64,000 nt of DNA from Neocallimastix lanati (nom. inval.) (lineage: Eukaryota > Neocallimastigomycota > Neocallimastigomycetes > Neocallimastigales > Neocallimastigaceae). The notes under the pieces were generated by a model that did no database searches, was not told the DNA's origin, and worked only from the letters and a program-made list of their open reading frames with translations. Location of the stretch: assembly GCA_016946835.1 (NCBI GenBank), contig JACVTC010000161.1, positions 194,501-258,500 of the forward strand, read 5' to 3'. Positions 22,650-33,428 of this stretch are shown piece after piece (within the stretch, counting starts at the first letter, position 1; every line of letters begins with the position of its first letter). Position numbers and translations under genes: made by a program.

Positions 22650-23015
22650 TAAATAATAAATAATAAAAAGAGTATTTATTAATCAATAATAAATAATAAA
22701 AGGAGTATTTATTAATCAATAATAAATAATAAAAAGAAGTATTTATTAATAAATAATAATAAATAATAAATAATAAATAATAAATAATAAATAATAAATA
22801 ATAAAAAGAGTATTTATTAATAAATAATAATAAATAATAAAAAGAGTATTTATTAATAAATAATAAATAATTGAATAATAAAAAGAGTATTTATTAATAA
22901 ATAATAATAAATAATAAATAATAAAAAGAGTATTTAATAATAAATAATAAATAATAAATAATAAAAAGAGTATTTATTAATAAATAATAAATAATAAATA
23001 GAGTATTTATTAATC
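22650..23015 (+). repeat. TAATAAA-type repeat with interspersed AAAGAGTATTTATTAA motif
   Basis: A heptanucleotide tract (AATAATA) is punctuated about eight times by AAAAAGAGTATTTATTAA. The same composite motif recurs at 31010-31160 and 56510-56560, and in reverse complement at 27660-27690 and 60760-60825. Confidence 0.9.
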
Positions 23016-23490
23016 AATAATAAAATTTTTAATTCATCTATATTAATTTATATATAATTTATATTTTTTTAATTCTATATAAAGAATTAATATATAGTGT
23101 TGATTTAATACTTCGTTCATTAAACTTTTTAAATATTTTTGGTTAAAAAGTATTTAATTCTTAACAGATTTTTTAGTTTTTATAGTTTTTTTTTTTTTAT
23201 GAATATAATATTATAAAATAAATTAATTATAAAAAATAAAATAAAAAAAAAAAAAAATTAGAATTATTTAAATATCTAAAACACATGAAAAATAATGATA
23301 ATTTTTAAAAGTATTACTATTTATTTTACTGAAATATTTTTTGTAGTTATAATTTATAATAATTTTGTAATATTCAAATTTTTAAATAAATTTTTATCCT
23401 TTTCATTAGAAATAAGAAAACCATTTAATAATTATGAATAATCTAAGATATTACATTAAAAAAATAAAATATATATATAGTTATAATTAT

Positions 23491-23690
23491 AAATAAAATA
23501 AAATAAAATAAAATAAAATAAAATAAAATAAAATAAAATAAAATAAAATAAAAAATAATAAAAATAATAAAATAAAATAAAATAAAATAAAATAAATAAT
23601 AAAAAATAATAAAAATAATAAAATAATAAAAATAATAAAATAAAATAAAATAAAATAAAATAATAAAAATAATAATAATAAAAATATTTA
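23491..23690 (+). repeat. (AAATA)n pentanucleotide tract
   Basis: Pentanucleotide AAATA units mixed with AATAATAAA segments. It is the reverse-complement type of the TTTTA tract seen in the ankyrin spacers. Confidence 0.93.
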
Positions 23691-24993
23691 AATAGTTATA
23701 AAACTTTAAAATACCTTTAAAATTTAAAATTTTTTAAATAATTAATGAATTAATTTAAAAATTAAAAATATTAAAATTCAAAATTATTTTAAACTTTTTA
23801 TTAAAAAAAAAAAAAAATTTTTTTTTTTTAATAAACTTTTAACTTTTTTTTTGTTAGTAAAAGACTTTATAAACTTTTAATATTAACATGGAATTATTTT
23901 TTATTTTATCAATTAACATTTTTTTTAATTTAAAGAAACATCACATAACATAAACTTCTTGTAAGATAAGCCATAGATTGACTTATATTAATCTTAAATA
24001 TTAATTAAAATATTAAATGAATTATTCAAAGATTTAACTTTATTTTTAATACTCCTCTTTTATATTATTGACATTATTTATTTTTTTTTTTTTTTTTTTT
24101 ATTTCTCCTAATTATTGAATTTATTAAATTTTCACTAAGATATAGAATAGAATATCTGAATTTGTTTAATAAATTTGTATTTAAATATTTTGAGAATCTA
24201 TCCGATGAATTTAATTTCTGATTTTATATAATTTAATTATATAAAATTTTAAAATTTTTTTTTTTTATTTTTTATTTTTTTTATTCAGGTATCAAGTTAG
24301 GCCCTTACCTATTTTATATTTGTGAATATCAAATTTATTTAATATATTTTTGAAAGAGAATTTTGTTGATATAATAAATATTCATCTTTCTCCCTTTTTA
24401 AATTGTATATCAATTGGAAAACATATCATTGTTTACATTTTCATTATCCATTTTATTAATAATTTCAAATATTATTATTTATTATTATTATTTTTTTTTT
24501 TTTTTTTAATTTCATATATTTACCTTTGAGTTTTCCATAGTTACCTTTGAATAATTTTTATTTACATCTTTTACATTATATTGAATTTTTTTTTTTTTTT
24601 TTTTTTTTGATTTTATATACATTTCCTATTTGTTTTGAATTAATTTCAACCTTGAATTATTGTTATTTAATTTTATTAAAATTATTATTTGTTTCATTAT
24701 TATTAATGATTTAATTTGTTTTAAATGTAATTATATATATATTTAAAGGGTCAATTACTATTTAAAGGGTTTTGGAAATAATAAATAAAATTATTTAAAT
24801 AATTATTATTATTATTTGGATTAATTTCATTGACCGTTAAAATAATTTTTTTTTTTTTTTTTTTTAGTTAGACTTTGATTATTAATTAAATTTAAATTAA
24901 GTTTTATTAATAATCTATATTATTATATATATATCAATATTATTAAAGTTATAATTAAAGTTATTTTCATTATTTATATTATTATTATTAATG

Positions 24994-25207
24994 TTATTTT
25001 AAATTGTTTTTCTGGTCCACACTTATAATGGTATAATTATTATCGATGTTTGCGTTATTTAAATATTTTTTTTTTCTAATATTAAAGTCCCAATTTAATT
25101 TTTGATCATTCTCTTCTTCCTGAAAGTCTTTTACAAAATAAAGTATGGCGTTGAAGGTGGAGTTGGTCCATTTCCTGGAATGTCTTAATAGAGATTCATC
25201 ATCTTTG

Positions 25208-25246
<39 letters not shown>

Positions 25247-25960
25247 AATTTTATTATTTGAATGGACGTATAATATATGTACTATTGAATTATTTTCATT
25301 ATAATCCCCCAAAAAAAATATACCTGGAAGGAAAGTTCCATTGAAATTTTCTAATTTTAGATGATAAATTGTTTTTGAAATATAAAAGAATACTTGACAA
25401 TCAGACACTCTAAATTCTTTTATAATCTACTTTTTTCCTTATATGATTCTTCAAAATGGAACTTTGCTATTATTACCTCTATTTGTTAATCAATGGTGTA
25501 TGTGATAACTAATCTGATTTTATGGGGCTTCTCAATCTTTATGATTTGGTTTACGGCCTGCCTTTTTTAAGTATGGCTGTGGCGTTATTATATTAATGTT
25601 CTTTTGGAAGCTTTCGACTCATCCGGTCTATTGGGGATTATAAGGTATTGAAAATTAATGGATAATATCATCCTCTTTGAAAATTATTTTAAAGTTGTTA
25701 TTATCAAATTTCATTCCGCTGTCGATACGTATATATTTATTGTTAATCACCGAATTAAATATGTTTTTTTTTTTATACCTTCCTTTACAATTTATTGAAG
25801 ATTTAAAATACGTCAGTCTTTGTCTTCATGAAGAAAACCAATTGATAACCAGTAAAGTAATTGGGGATTGTGAGGGAAAAAAAATTTTATTTTCATCTAA
25901 AGATAACTATCCGGAGGGGAGACTGCCTCCATATATAAAAGTTCTAAAGGCTTTTTTTTT
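24994..25960 (-). mobile_element. Ty1/copia retrotransposon remnant (integrase core and following linker)
   Basis: Read on the minus strand from about 25960 downward, pieces of a copia-type integrase appear in order but in shifting frames and with stops. They are FFMKTKTDVF (about 25840), KYIRIDSGMKFDNNNFK (about 25715), with the catalytic Asp in the IDSG motif, FSIPYNPQ and, after two stops, VES, with the catalytic Glu position (about 25640). Then come ILKNHIRKKVDYKRI (about 25440) and a stretch 25408-25240 whose DCQVFFYI and PGIFFLGDYNEN match the copia GCKVFFYI and GIFLGY linker region, followed by about 65 less characteristic residues to 24994. Poly-A runs interrupt it. Family knowledge places protease before and reverse transcriptase after this part; the latter is not recognisable. 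The element is dead. Confidence 0.85.
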
Positions 25961-26159
25961 TTTTTTAATAACATATTTAAATATATTTATTGCAATTTTT
26001 CTTTATTATTCAATTATATATTTAAATATTTTTATTAACATTTTTTTTATTTATTTAATTATATATTTAATTATTTAATTATTTATATATTTATATATTT
26101 ATTTATGATTGTTGAGAATATCTTAAAAATGTATGGCTTTATTTTATAATTTTTATATA

Positions 26160-26192
26160 CCACATTGCGAAATACACCATTGCGAAATTCAC
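26160..26192 (+). repeat. CCACATTGCGAAAT motif, site 1
   Basis: CCACATTGCGAAATACACC is followed by a second ATTGCGAAAT 18 bp on. The same double motif occurs at 27840 and, reversed, at 57761-57791, each time beside a patch of decayed coding sequence. It may be a terminal or internal motif of a mobile element. Confidence 0.7.
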
Positions 26193-26339
26193 GATTTAAA
26201 AAATACATCACATTTTATTATTTGTCCAATTTAAACTTAATAAAATTTTTAAATGGTAATGTGAAATAACATAAAAAGTAATATTCAAAATAAAGGGTAT
26301 AAATAAATTCAGAAAAAAAAAAGTTCAATAGGCAACGAA

Positions 26340-27424
26340 CCTCACCTCCAAGATTATTAAGATTTCCGGGTTTAAAAGAATTCTTATTCCCGGTTAGAGT
26401 TTGAATTGAAGATCTTAAAAGAAATTATGATCTTCTCCTTCAGAGGCAATCGCATTTTCAGCGTTGATGCTTCTACCAATGTAAGAGCAGTCCTTGTCGA
26501 GTACTTAGCCCTAGACATAGTTACTTTAAAAAAAAAAAAAAGAGAGCTACTTATCGCACCAAAAGAATAATGGTTTAGAATAATTGCCAGAATTGATTTG
26601 GTTAAATAAAAACAAAAACATCCCAATTCCTTTCTTAATAATTTTAAATTAATTAATGTCTGTATCTCTCTTCCACCAAGAACGAAGCTAAGATAATCGA
26701 TATCACATCACATACACATTTATACACTCATTCTTTCAGAAAATTACTAATAATAACAGGATTTTCAACAAATTGACCTATTCACTGCATTATTGGTAAC
26801 GATACTATTATTTGCAGTACCGCTAATATTAACATTCCTATTCTCACTATCAAATACTATTATTAAAAACAATATTATTTCTATTGCTATTATTTTTAAT
26901 ATTGATTTTATACACTTTGTTACTAATATCAGAATCAGGGCTTGATTCTATATTATTCATATCGGTGAGAACAGCATCTTCATTACTATTTGATAATGGA
27001 TAATATTTGGTAATTACAAAAAAAAAAAAAAAAAAAAAAAATTTTTTTTTTCATAAAGAGCTTCAGTATCCATAAAGTATTTTCATACGAAATTCATTAA
27101 AAAAAAAAAAAGAAAGATAGGAATTAGAAAACCAATGTTCCAATCGAGGATTTTACTATTTCTTCTATGACAACCAAAGGATCACCGTTCTGGATAGTGG
27201 TTTTCAATCTAGAACGTGCATTGAATTTTATATATTCACCTTTGGCATGAAGTTTATCTCCCACCCTTCATCGGAAAAAAAAAAAAAAACAAGGCTATAT
27301 TTCAGGATACTTAAAAAAGTTTGAACATGTAGGTAGTCTCTACTAGTTTTTCTAGTTTTTCTAGTTTTTCTTTCTAGTTTTCTAGTTTTGTCCATATCTC
27401 TGTCCCATTAAAAGTTTACAATTG

Positions 27425-27478
<54 letters not shown>

Positions 27479-27620
27479 ATGGAAATTTATTTAATTAATT
27501 TTGTCTGTCTAAACATTTTTTTTTATCCAAAATATGACATCTATAACATGATATCTTTCCAACCCTTGCTTTGTTTATGCTTTTAAATGTTTTAACCATG
27601 TGAAGACAAACAAATATATA
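26340..27620 (-). pseudogene. Coding-like remnants, probably the upstream part of the copia element
   Basis: Patches of higher complexity line up on the minus strand ahead of the integrase remnant. 27615-27480 encodes CYRCHILDKKKCLDR within an open stretch, reminiscent of a damaged retroviral-type zinc knuckle. 27275-27125 encodes GDKLHAKGEYIKF and KTTIQNGDPLVVIEEI, which could be the aspartic protease region after loss of its active site. 27020-26750 is Asn/Ser/Asp-rich. 26620-26400 is an open stretch (STRTALTLVEAST) I cannot assign. Order and orientation fit a copia gag-pol, but none is conclusive alone; these could belong to another gene. Confidence 0.4.
27336..27400 (+). repeat. CTAGTTTTT minisatellite
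   Basis: Five to six imperfect copies of TCTAGTTTTT in a row, beginning after GTAGGTAGTCTCTA. Confidence 0.8.
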
Positions 27621-27839
27621 TCTTCATAATATATATTATTAATTATTTATTATTTATTATTTATTAAAAATACTCTTTTTATTATTTATTATTTAAAAAT
27701 ATTTTTTAATAAAATATTTTATAATAAAATATTTAAAGACTTATTCACTTATTTAAATAATGTTTTTTATTATTTATTTAATTATTTATTTATTGGTTAA
27801 AAAAATATATAATGTGGCAATTAATTTAAAAAATTTAAG

Positions 27840-27872
27840 CCACATTGCGAAATGCACAATAGCGAAATGATA
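27840..27872 (+). repeat. CCACATTGCGAAAT motif, site 2
   Basis: CCACATTGCGAAATGCACA is followed by ATAGCGAAAT. It lies 1680 bp from, and in the same orientation as, the site at 26160. Confidence 0.7.
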
Positions 27873-27881
27873 CACATTCAT

Positions 27882-28087
27882 TAATGATTATTAAATAGTA
27901 TTAATAATTATTAAATGGTATGAATTATTATTAAATTGTATTATTATTAAATGTTATTAATAATTGTTAAATGGTATTAATAATTGTTAAATGGTATTAA
28001 TAATTGTTAAATGGTATTAATGATTATTAAATAGTATTAATGATTATTAAATAGTATTTAATCTTCTAAAATGGTATTAATGATTAG
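27882..28087 (+). repeat. 20-bp minisatellite
   Basis: About ten imperfect copies of a 20-bp unit of the type TAATAATTGTTAAATGGTAT. Variants carry GATTATTAAATAG. Three adjacent central copies are identical. Confidence 0.9.
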
Positions 28088-28150
28088 TTTATTTAAAGTA
28101 GATAAAAATTAATTTCATATTTATTAAACTTAAACTTCGATTTTATTAAA

Positions 28151-28313
28151 CCTTAAATTTACTATAATTTTTTTTTTTAAAATCTTAAATTTACTATAGT
28201 TTTTTTTTTTTTAAATCTTAAATTTACTATAATTTTTTTTTTAAAATTTTAAATTTACCAAAATTTTTTTTAAAATCTTAAATTTACCATAATTTTTTTT
28301 TTTAAAATAATTT
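28151..28313 (+). repeat. Minisatellite with CTTAAATTTACTATAATT core
   Basis: Five copies of TTAAATTTACTATAATTT (or ACCATAA) separated by T-runs of different length and AAAAT. The unit is about 31-40 bp. Confidence 0.88.
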
Positions 28314-28562
28314 ATTTTATAATACTATATAAATAATAATAATTAATATAATTTTATAAATATATTTTAATAGTTAATTTATTATAGAGTTGACTTTAAT
28401 TTAATTATAAAGACTTCACTTTTCAAATCGTTTATTTTATTCATTTATATTATAATAATATATATAATATATTTTGATATTTATAAAAATATCAAGTTAA
28501 AATAAATTGGAAAAGTATTAAATGATTTAGTATTGTAAAACCTTGTACTACTAATTTATAAA

Positions 28563-28600
<38 letters not shown>

Positions 28601-28741
28601 AAGTTTAATATAACTAGAAGTAATAAAATGAAACATAAAAACATAAAATATTTTAAAAACATTTTTTTTTTATTTATTTTTTTATTTTAGAGTAAATAAT
28701 AGAATATAATAGTTGTAAAGAATAGTAAATAACAAGGCAAA

Positions 28742-28779
<38 letters not shown>

Positions 28780-28847
28780 TTACTGTGGGTATTATTAACT
28801 AATTTATAGAAACATTAATATAAAAAACTAATAAACTCAATAATAAA
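28314..28847. other. 5' flank of the acyltransferase gene
   Basis: AT-rich, with an (AT)n tract near 28570-28600 and about 37 A at 28741-28777. Promoter elements cannot be singled out. Confidence 0.5.
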
Positions 28848-30077
28848 ATGGAAAAGTTAGTTCAAAAAAGAGTTAGAAAATATGGAGTTGATATTCTTAA
28901 AATAGTTGCTATGAACATGGTAAACATACTTCATGTATTAGGACAGGGTAAAGTATTAAGTAATACCGAAACAAATTCATTAAATTTTTACATTGCAAAT
29001 TATATCGAAACAGCTGCATATTGCTCTGTTAATGCTTATGCAATAGTATCTGGATATTTAATTATAACCTCAAAATGTAACCATTTGAAAATTATTCCAC
29101 TTTGGTTAACAGTGGCTTTTTATTCAGGAATAATAAAGGCATTATTTACGTTTGTTCCTCAATTATATGAACTTAACCCAACAGAAAAATCAATTAAATC
29201 ATTATTAAAATTTTTTTTAGCACCAGCTAGTTCTAATGTGTATTGGTATTTTACTGCTTATTTTGGAATGTATTTCTTTATTCCATACATGAATAGAGTA
29301 TTACTTACCTTATCTGAAAAAGAATATAGAAAATTAATTATCACTATCATTATTTTATTTACATGCTTACCATTAGTAAATTTACATACAAAGGATATAT
29401 TTCACATTAATAATGGAAATTCCATATGGTGGTTAGGATGTCTTTATGTTATCGGTGGTTATTTTAAATTATACCCAATTAAAATGTCAAAAATTTTATC
29501 TTTAGTTATGTTCTTTGTTTCCGTTACTATTGCATGGTCAAGTATATTTATTAAATCTATTAATTTAATTAGACATGACTCAATTTTCATTGTATTCTCT
29601 GGTCTTTTCCTTTTCCTATTTTTCTATGATATTAAGGTTACCAATACTACTCTTCAAAAATTACTGGTGATCGGTAGTTCCACTTCCTTCAGCGTATATC
29701 TTATTCATGTACATCCAATCATATTTAAACTCTTACTAAATAGATACAGTTCATACAGTAGAAATCCATCATACCTATTGGTTTTGAAAGTTTTAGGTAC
29801 CGCTCTTGCTATTTATTTGGTATGTACTTCTATTGATTTTTTTAGATATTATCTCTTTAAATTTTTAAGAGTTGACAGTATACCAAGAGTAATTGAGGAA
29901 AAATTCTTAAAGGAAAAGGAAATTAAGGAAGATAGAGATGATAAAGAAAATCTTATTAACAAAGAATCCAATGAGGAAGAAGAAAACAATGATGAAATAG
30001 AAGAAGAGGGAAAAGATATAACAACAAAAAGAGAATTTAGTAATGGAGAATTATTAGAATTAAGAATTGTACCATAA
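28848..30077 (+). CDS. Acyltransferase-3 family membrane protein, bacterial type
   Basis: 409 residues with about ten hydrophobic helices: roughly 14-33, 52-73, 82-103, 128-147, 161-178, 191-207, 215-234, 244-261, 271-296 and 308-335. This matches the Acyl_transf_3 fold of bacterial cell-surface polysaccharide O-acyltransferases, which move acyl groups (often acetyl) onto sugars across a membrane. His29 in the first helix (MVNILHVLGQG) corresponds to the conserved histidine of the family; VYWYFTAYFGMYFFIPYMN and STSFSVYLIHVHPII are typical later segments. The C-terminal ~65 residues (345-409) are charged and acidic, an extension not usual in the bacterial proteins. No introns. Acquisition from rumen Firmicutes is likely, as anaerobic fungi hold many such genes, but it is inferred. 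Substrate unknown. Confidence 0.87.
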   Translation: MEKLVQKRVRKYGVDILKIVAMNMVNILHVLGQGKVLSNTETNSLNFYIANYIETAAYCSVNAYAIVSGYLIITSKCNHLKIIPLWLTVAFYSGIIKALFTFVPQLYELNPTEKSIKSLLKFFLAPASSNVYWYFTAYFGMYFFIPYMNRVLLTLSEKEYRKLIITIIILFTCLPLVNLHTKDIFHINNGNSIWWLGCLYVIGGYFKLYPIKMSKILSLVMFFVSVTIAWSSIFIKSINLIRHDSIFIVFSGLFLFLFFYDIKVTNTTLQKLLVIGSSTSFSVYLIHVHPIIFKLLLNRYSSYSRNPSYLLVLKVLGTALAIYLVCTSIDFFRYYLFKFLRVDSIPRVIEEKFLKEKEIKEDRDDKENLINKESNEEEENNDEIEEEGKDITTKREFSNGELLELRIVP

Positions 30078-30344
30078 AAAGAAAATAAATGAATAAAAAA
30101 ATAATTAGATATAAAAAATTCTTTCAAAATAAAAGATAATATAAAAAAAAAAATAATATTATCATCTATTATTATCTATTATTATTATTATCTATTATTA
30201 ATGACTAGAGCAAAAATATATTGAATCAATTACTTTTAGGTCAGAAAGTTAAATGAAATAAAATATGAATGGAGGAACATCTATTGAAGAATATACTCTA
30301 AATATGGAAAAAATAAGAATTACCTATTTAAAAGTTTATTTCTT

Positions 30345-30398
<54 letters not shown>

Positions 30399-31533
30399 AA
30401 TATTTAAATCTAATTTATATCTATTTATATATAATAATATATAATATATATTTTAATATTTTATTATTTTATAATTAATTTATAATTATTATTATTGTTA
30501 TTATAATTATTATTATTATTATTATTTAATTATTTTTATTTTTTTTTTTATATTTTATTTTTATTTATTATTAATTATTATTATTTATTTTAATTTTTAT
30601 ATTAGTATTTTTGTTCTATTATTATTTTATTAGTAATTATTATTTAATTATTATTTTTTTTTTAAATATTACATATGAACTAGCTAATGAATAAATGTAT
30701 AAATTATATTTTATTATAATTGTCATCTATATTTAATTTTACTATACTTTTATTATTCTTTTATATATATAGTATTTCCTATTATTTATTCAATTTTTTT
30801 TTATCTTTTAAAACTTTTATTTCTATAAATTAAAATACATAAAAACCTTTTTTTATTTTATTTAATTTTATTCAATTTTGATTTAAATAAAAAAATAAAA
30901 AAAAATATATGAATATATGTATAAATTTAATAAAAGAAAAAAAATATTAAATAATAAAAACATTTTTAATCATAAATAAATATATTTTATTATAAAATAT
31001 TTTTAAATAATAAATAATAAATAATAAAAAAGAGTATTTATTAATAAATAACAAACAATAAATAATGATAATAATAATAGATACTAAATAATAAATAATA
31101 AATAATAAATAATAAATAATAAATAATAAATAATAAATAATAAATAATAAAAAAGAGAATTTATTAATAAATAATTGAATAATAAATTATGATAATAATA
31201 ATAGATAATAAATAATAAATAATAAGTAATTAAATATTGTGTTTGGGGCTTTAAAAGATCATTAGAAATTCAAAAAAAACAGATTATGTTCTAATGAAAT
31301 TGATAAAATGTGGAGTACTTATTAAATGAACTATTTATATAAAGGTGACTTCAACAAATATTAAATTAATATCTATTAATATTTAATTTTAAAGATAGAT
31401 ATTTTAATATTTTTGGTTAAAATAATAAAATATTTATTTATTTAATATTTATAGTTTATGTTATTATATATATATTTGATATAAAGCAAATATGTGTAGT
31501 ATATTTGTATATTTAATAATAATTATAAAATAT
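30078..31533. other. AT-rich intergenic region
   Basis: The 3' flank of the acyltransferase gene, a run of about 45 A at 30352-30396, ATT tracts, and a heptanucleotide tract at 31010-31230 with the AAAGAGTATTTATTAATAAA motif. No gene is seen. Confidence 0.6.
31010..31230 (+). repeat. (AATAATA)n heptanucleotide tract
   Basis: About ten uninterrupted heptamers at 31085-31150, flanked by two AAAAGAGTATTTATTAA or AAAAGAGAATTTATTAA motifs like those at 22.7 kb and 56.5 kb. Confidence 0.9.
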
Positions 31534-31894
31534 TAAATTTATATCTTTTTGATAATAATTATTTTATTTTATTTTATTTCAATATGTATTATTATAATTA
31601 TAATAATTATAATGTTTTATTTCATATAAAATTTATATAGTTCTATATATTAGAATATATAATTAATATATTACCTATTTCTTATAAATTAAATTATTTA
31701 TATTAGAAAGAGAGGACTCTCTTATAAAATTTTAGGAATTAGAATTATTATTTTAATTGTACGAATATTATAATTTTATTAATAAATTTTTACTAAACAA
31801 CCATTATTTTAAAAAAAACCATTGCACATAAAAGTCCTGCATATCATAAATAAAATCACGTGCTTCAATAATTGATATGCGTGACTTTTATGTG
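31534..31894 (+). repeat. Dispersed repeat, copy 2, with terminal inverted repeat
   Basis: Matches 15586-15952 in the same orientation up to about 31863. It continues into a hairpin: 31825-31846 and 31873-31894 are 22-bp inverted repeats with two mismatches (CACATAAAAGTC and GACTTTTATGTG at the outer ends), enclosing a 26-nt loop that contains CACGTG. Copy 1 has the first arm only. A truncated foldback or MITE, or part of an LTR, would explain this. Confidence 0.8.
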
Positions 31895-33428
31895 GTATAT
31901 ATTATTATATTTTATTAATATTAATATCTTTTCCTAAAATTGCAACCAAGGTAACTTCCCCATAAAACAAAAATATGAAGAATGGCTATTATTAGGATTA
32001 TTTACATATAAAAATTAGTGTTGAATATAAATATATATAATAATAATAATATATATAATAATAATATTATAAATATTAATATAATAAATAATATCAACTA
32101 TATATATATCTAATTATAATTAAAATAACTAAAACTATTTCATTATATTATAATATATAGAAGTATTACGCATTTTTAATATAAACTTTAAAATAAATAA
32201 GAATATTTAAGTTATATAAAATAATAATATTTTTATTATATATATTTAGAATAAATTAACTATTAATTTAATATATTTAATATTATAATGACTAATATAT
32301 ATATAAATATTGAATAATATATGAATAAGAAATTATTTCAAATATTATTATTGACAAAAGAGATATAAATATAATATTTAATAATTATATATATATATAT
32401 ATTTTATATAAATGAATTATTACTTTTTTTAATAATTATTTTTGGTTTCTTTTGATCAGAAATATTTTTTTTTCTTATTTTTATTATACTTATTTTCTTT
32501 TCTATTTTTTTTTTTTTAAGATTAATTATATAGAATATAAATTATTTTGTTGATTTATTTATAATTTAAGAATTATTTTTTGATTCTTTTGATTATAAAT
32601 AATTGTTTTTCTATTTTTATTATATTTGTTTTATTAGTATTTAATTTTATTTCATTTTATTTTATAAAAAAAAAAATCAATTTCATTTTATTTGATTTTT
32701 TTTTTATTTTAAATTCTACTTTATAAAATATAATATATTAAGTAGATATATTAATAATAATTTTAAATTAAATAAGCAAGAAGAAACCCAAAATAATAAA
32801 AAACAATTTTTTACTATTTTATAAATTTTTTTTTTTTTTTATGTTATTTTTATATATTTATTTTTTTTTTTTTTTATTTTAAATTTTATAAAATTTAAAT
32901 TCGTTTATTTTTTTTTTTTTTTTATTTTAAATTTTATAAAATTTAAATTCGTTTATTTTTTTTATTTTTTTTTTTTTATTATTATTTTTTTTTTAATTTT
33001 TATTATTATTATTAGTTTACTGGATTGATTGATATTAATATAAATAAAATAAAAATAATTTCTTTTTCTTATTGTATGTAAATAGTTCTATTTTAAAATA
33101 AAATATAAATATTTTAATTATTCTAATATTATAACTAAATAAAATATCATTTATATTATTTTCTTTTTTTTAATTTCTTCATTATAAATATACTATTAAT
33201 ATATATTTTTGAAATAATAAAGAAATTAAAACTCTATTCATTAATTTATATATAGTTAAATTTATATATATGTATACATATATAAAATTTTTATATATTT
33301 GAATTTTTTTCTTTCTTTACAATTTTTTCTTAGGCTATTTTGATTAGGTATAATTTTTTAATTTTAATTTATTGCTCTATTAAAAACACTTTTTTTTTTT
33401 TTAATTTTTAATCTTATTTTGATTTAAT
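31895..33428. other. AT-rich intergenic region, 3' flank of esterase 1
   Basis: No gene. From about 33000 on the sequence is shared, inverted, with the 3' flank of esterase 2 (TTTACTGGATTGATTGATAT at 33017 and its complement near 41589) and with the flanks of copies 3 and 4 (GATTAGGTATAATTTTTAAT type block). Two near-identical direct repeats around AAATTTAAATTCGTTTATTT lie at 32880-32955. Confidence 0.6.

Larger units (their letters stand above)
18777..24993. other. Gene-free AT-rich region with microsatellites
   Basis: Starts with the 5' flank of homoserine kinase. The rest is A/T homopolymers and short-period repeats listed separately, with no open frame of protein-like composition. Open frames near 21635-22169 are Phe/Ile/Leu-rich translations of T-runs. 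24280-24900 is slightly less monotonous and could hold further decayed retrotransposon sequence, but nothing is recognisable. Confidence 0.6.

Noticed and set aside
25677-26078. Plus-strand frame of 133 codons
   Set aside because: It lies antisense to the copia integrase remnant and ends in Ile/Phe-rich translation of AT-rich DNA.
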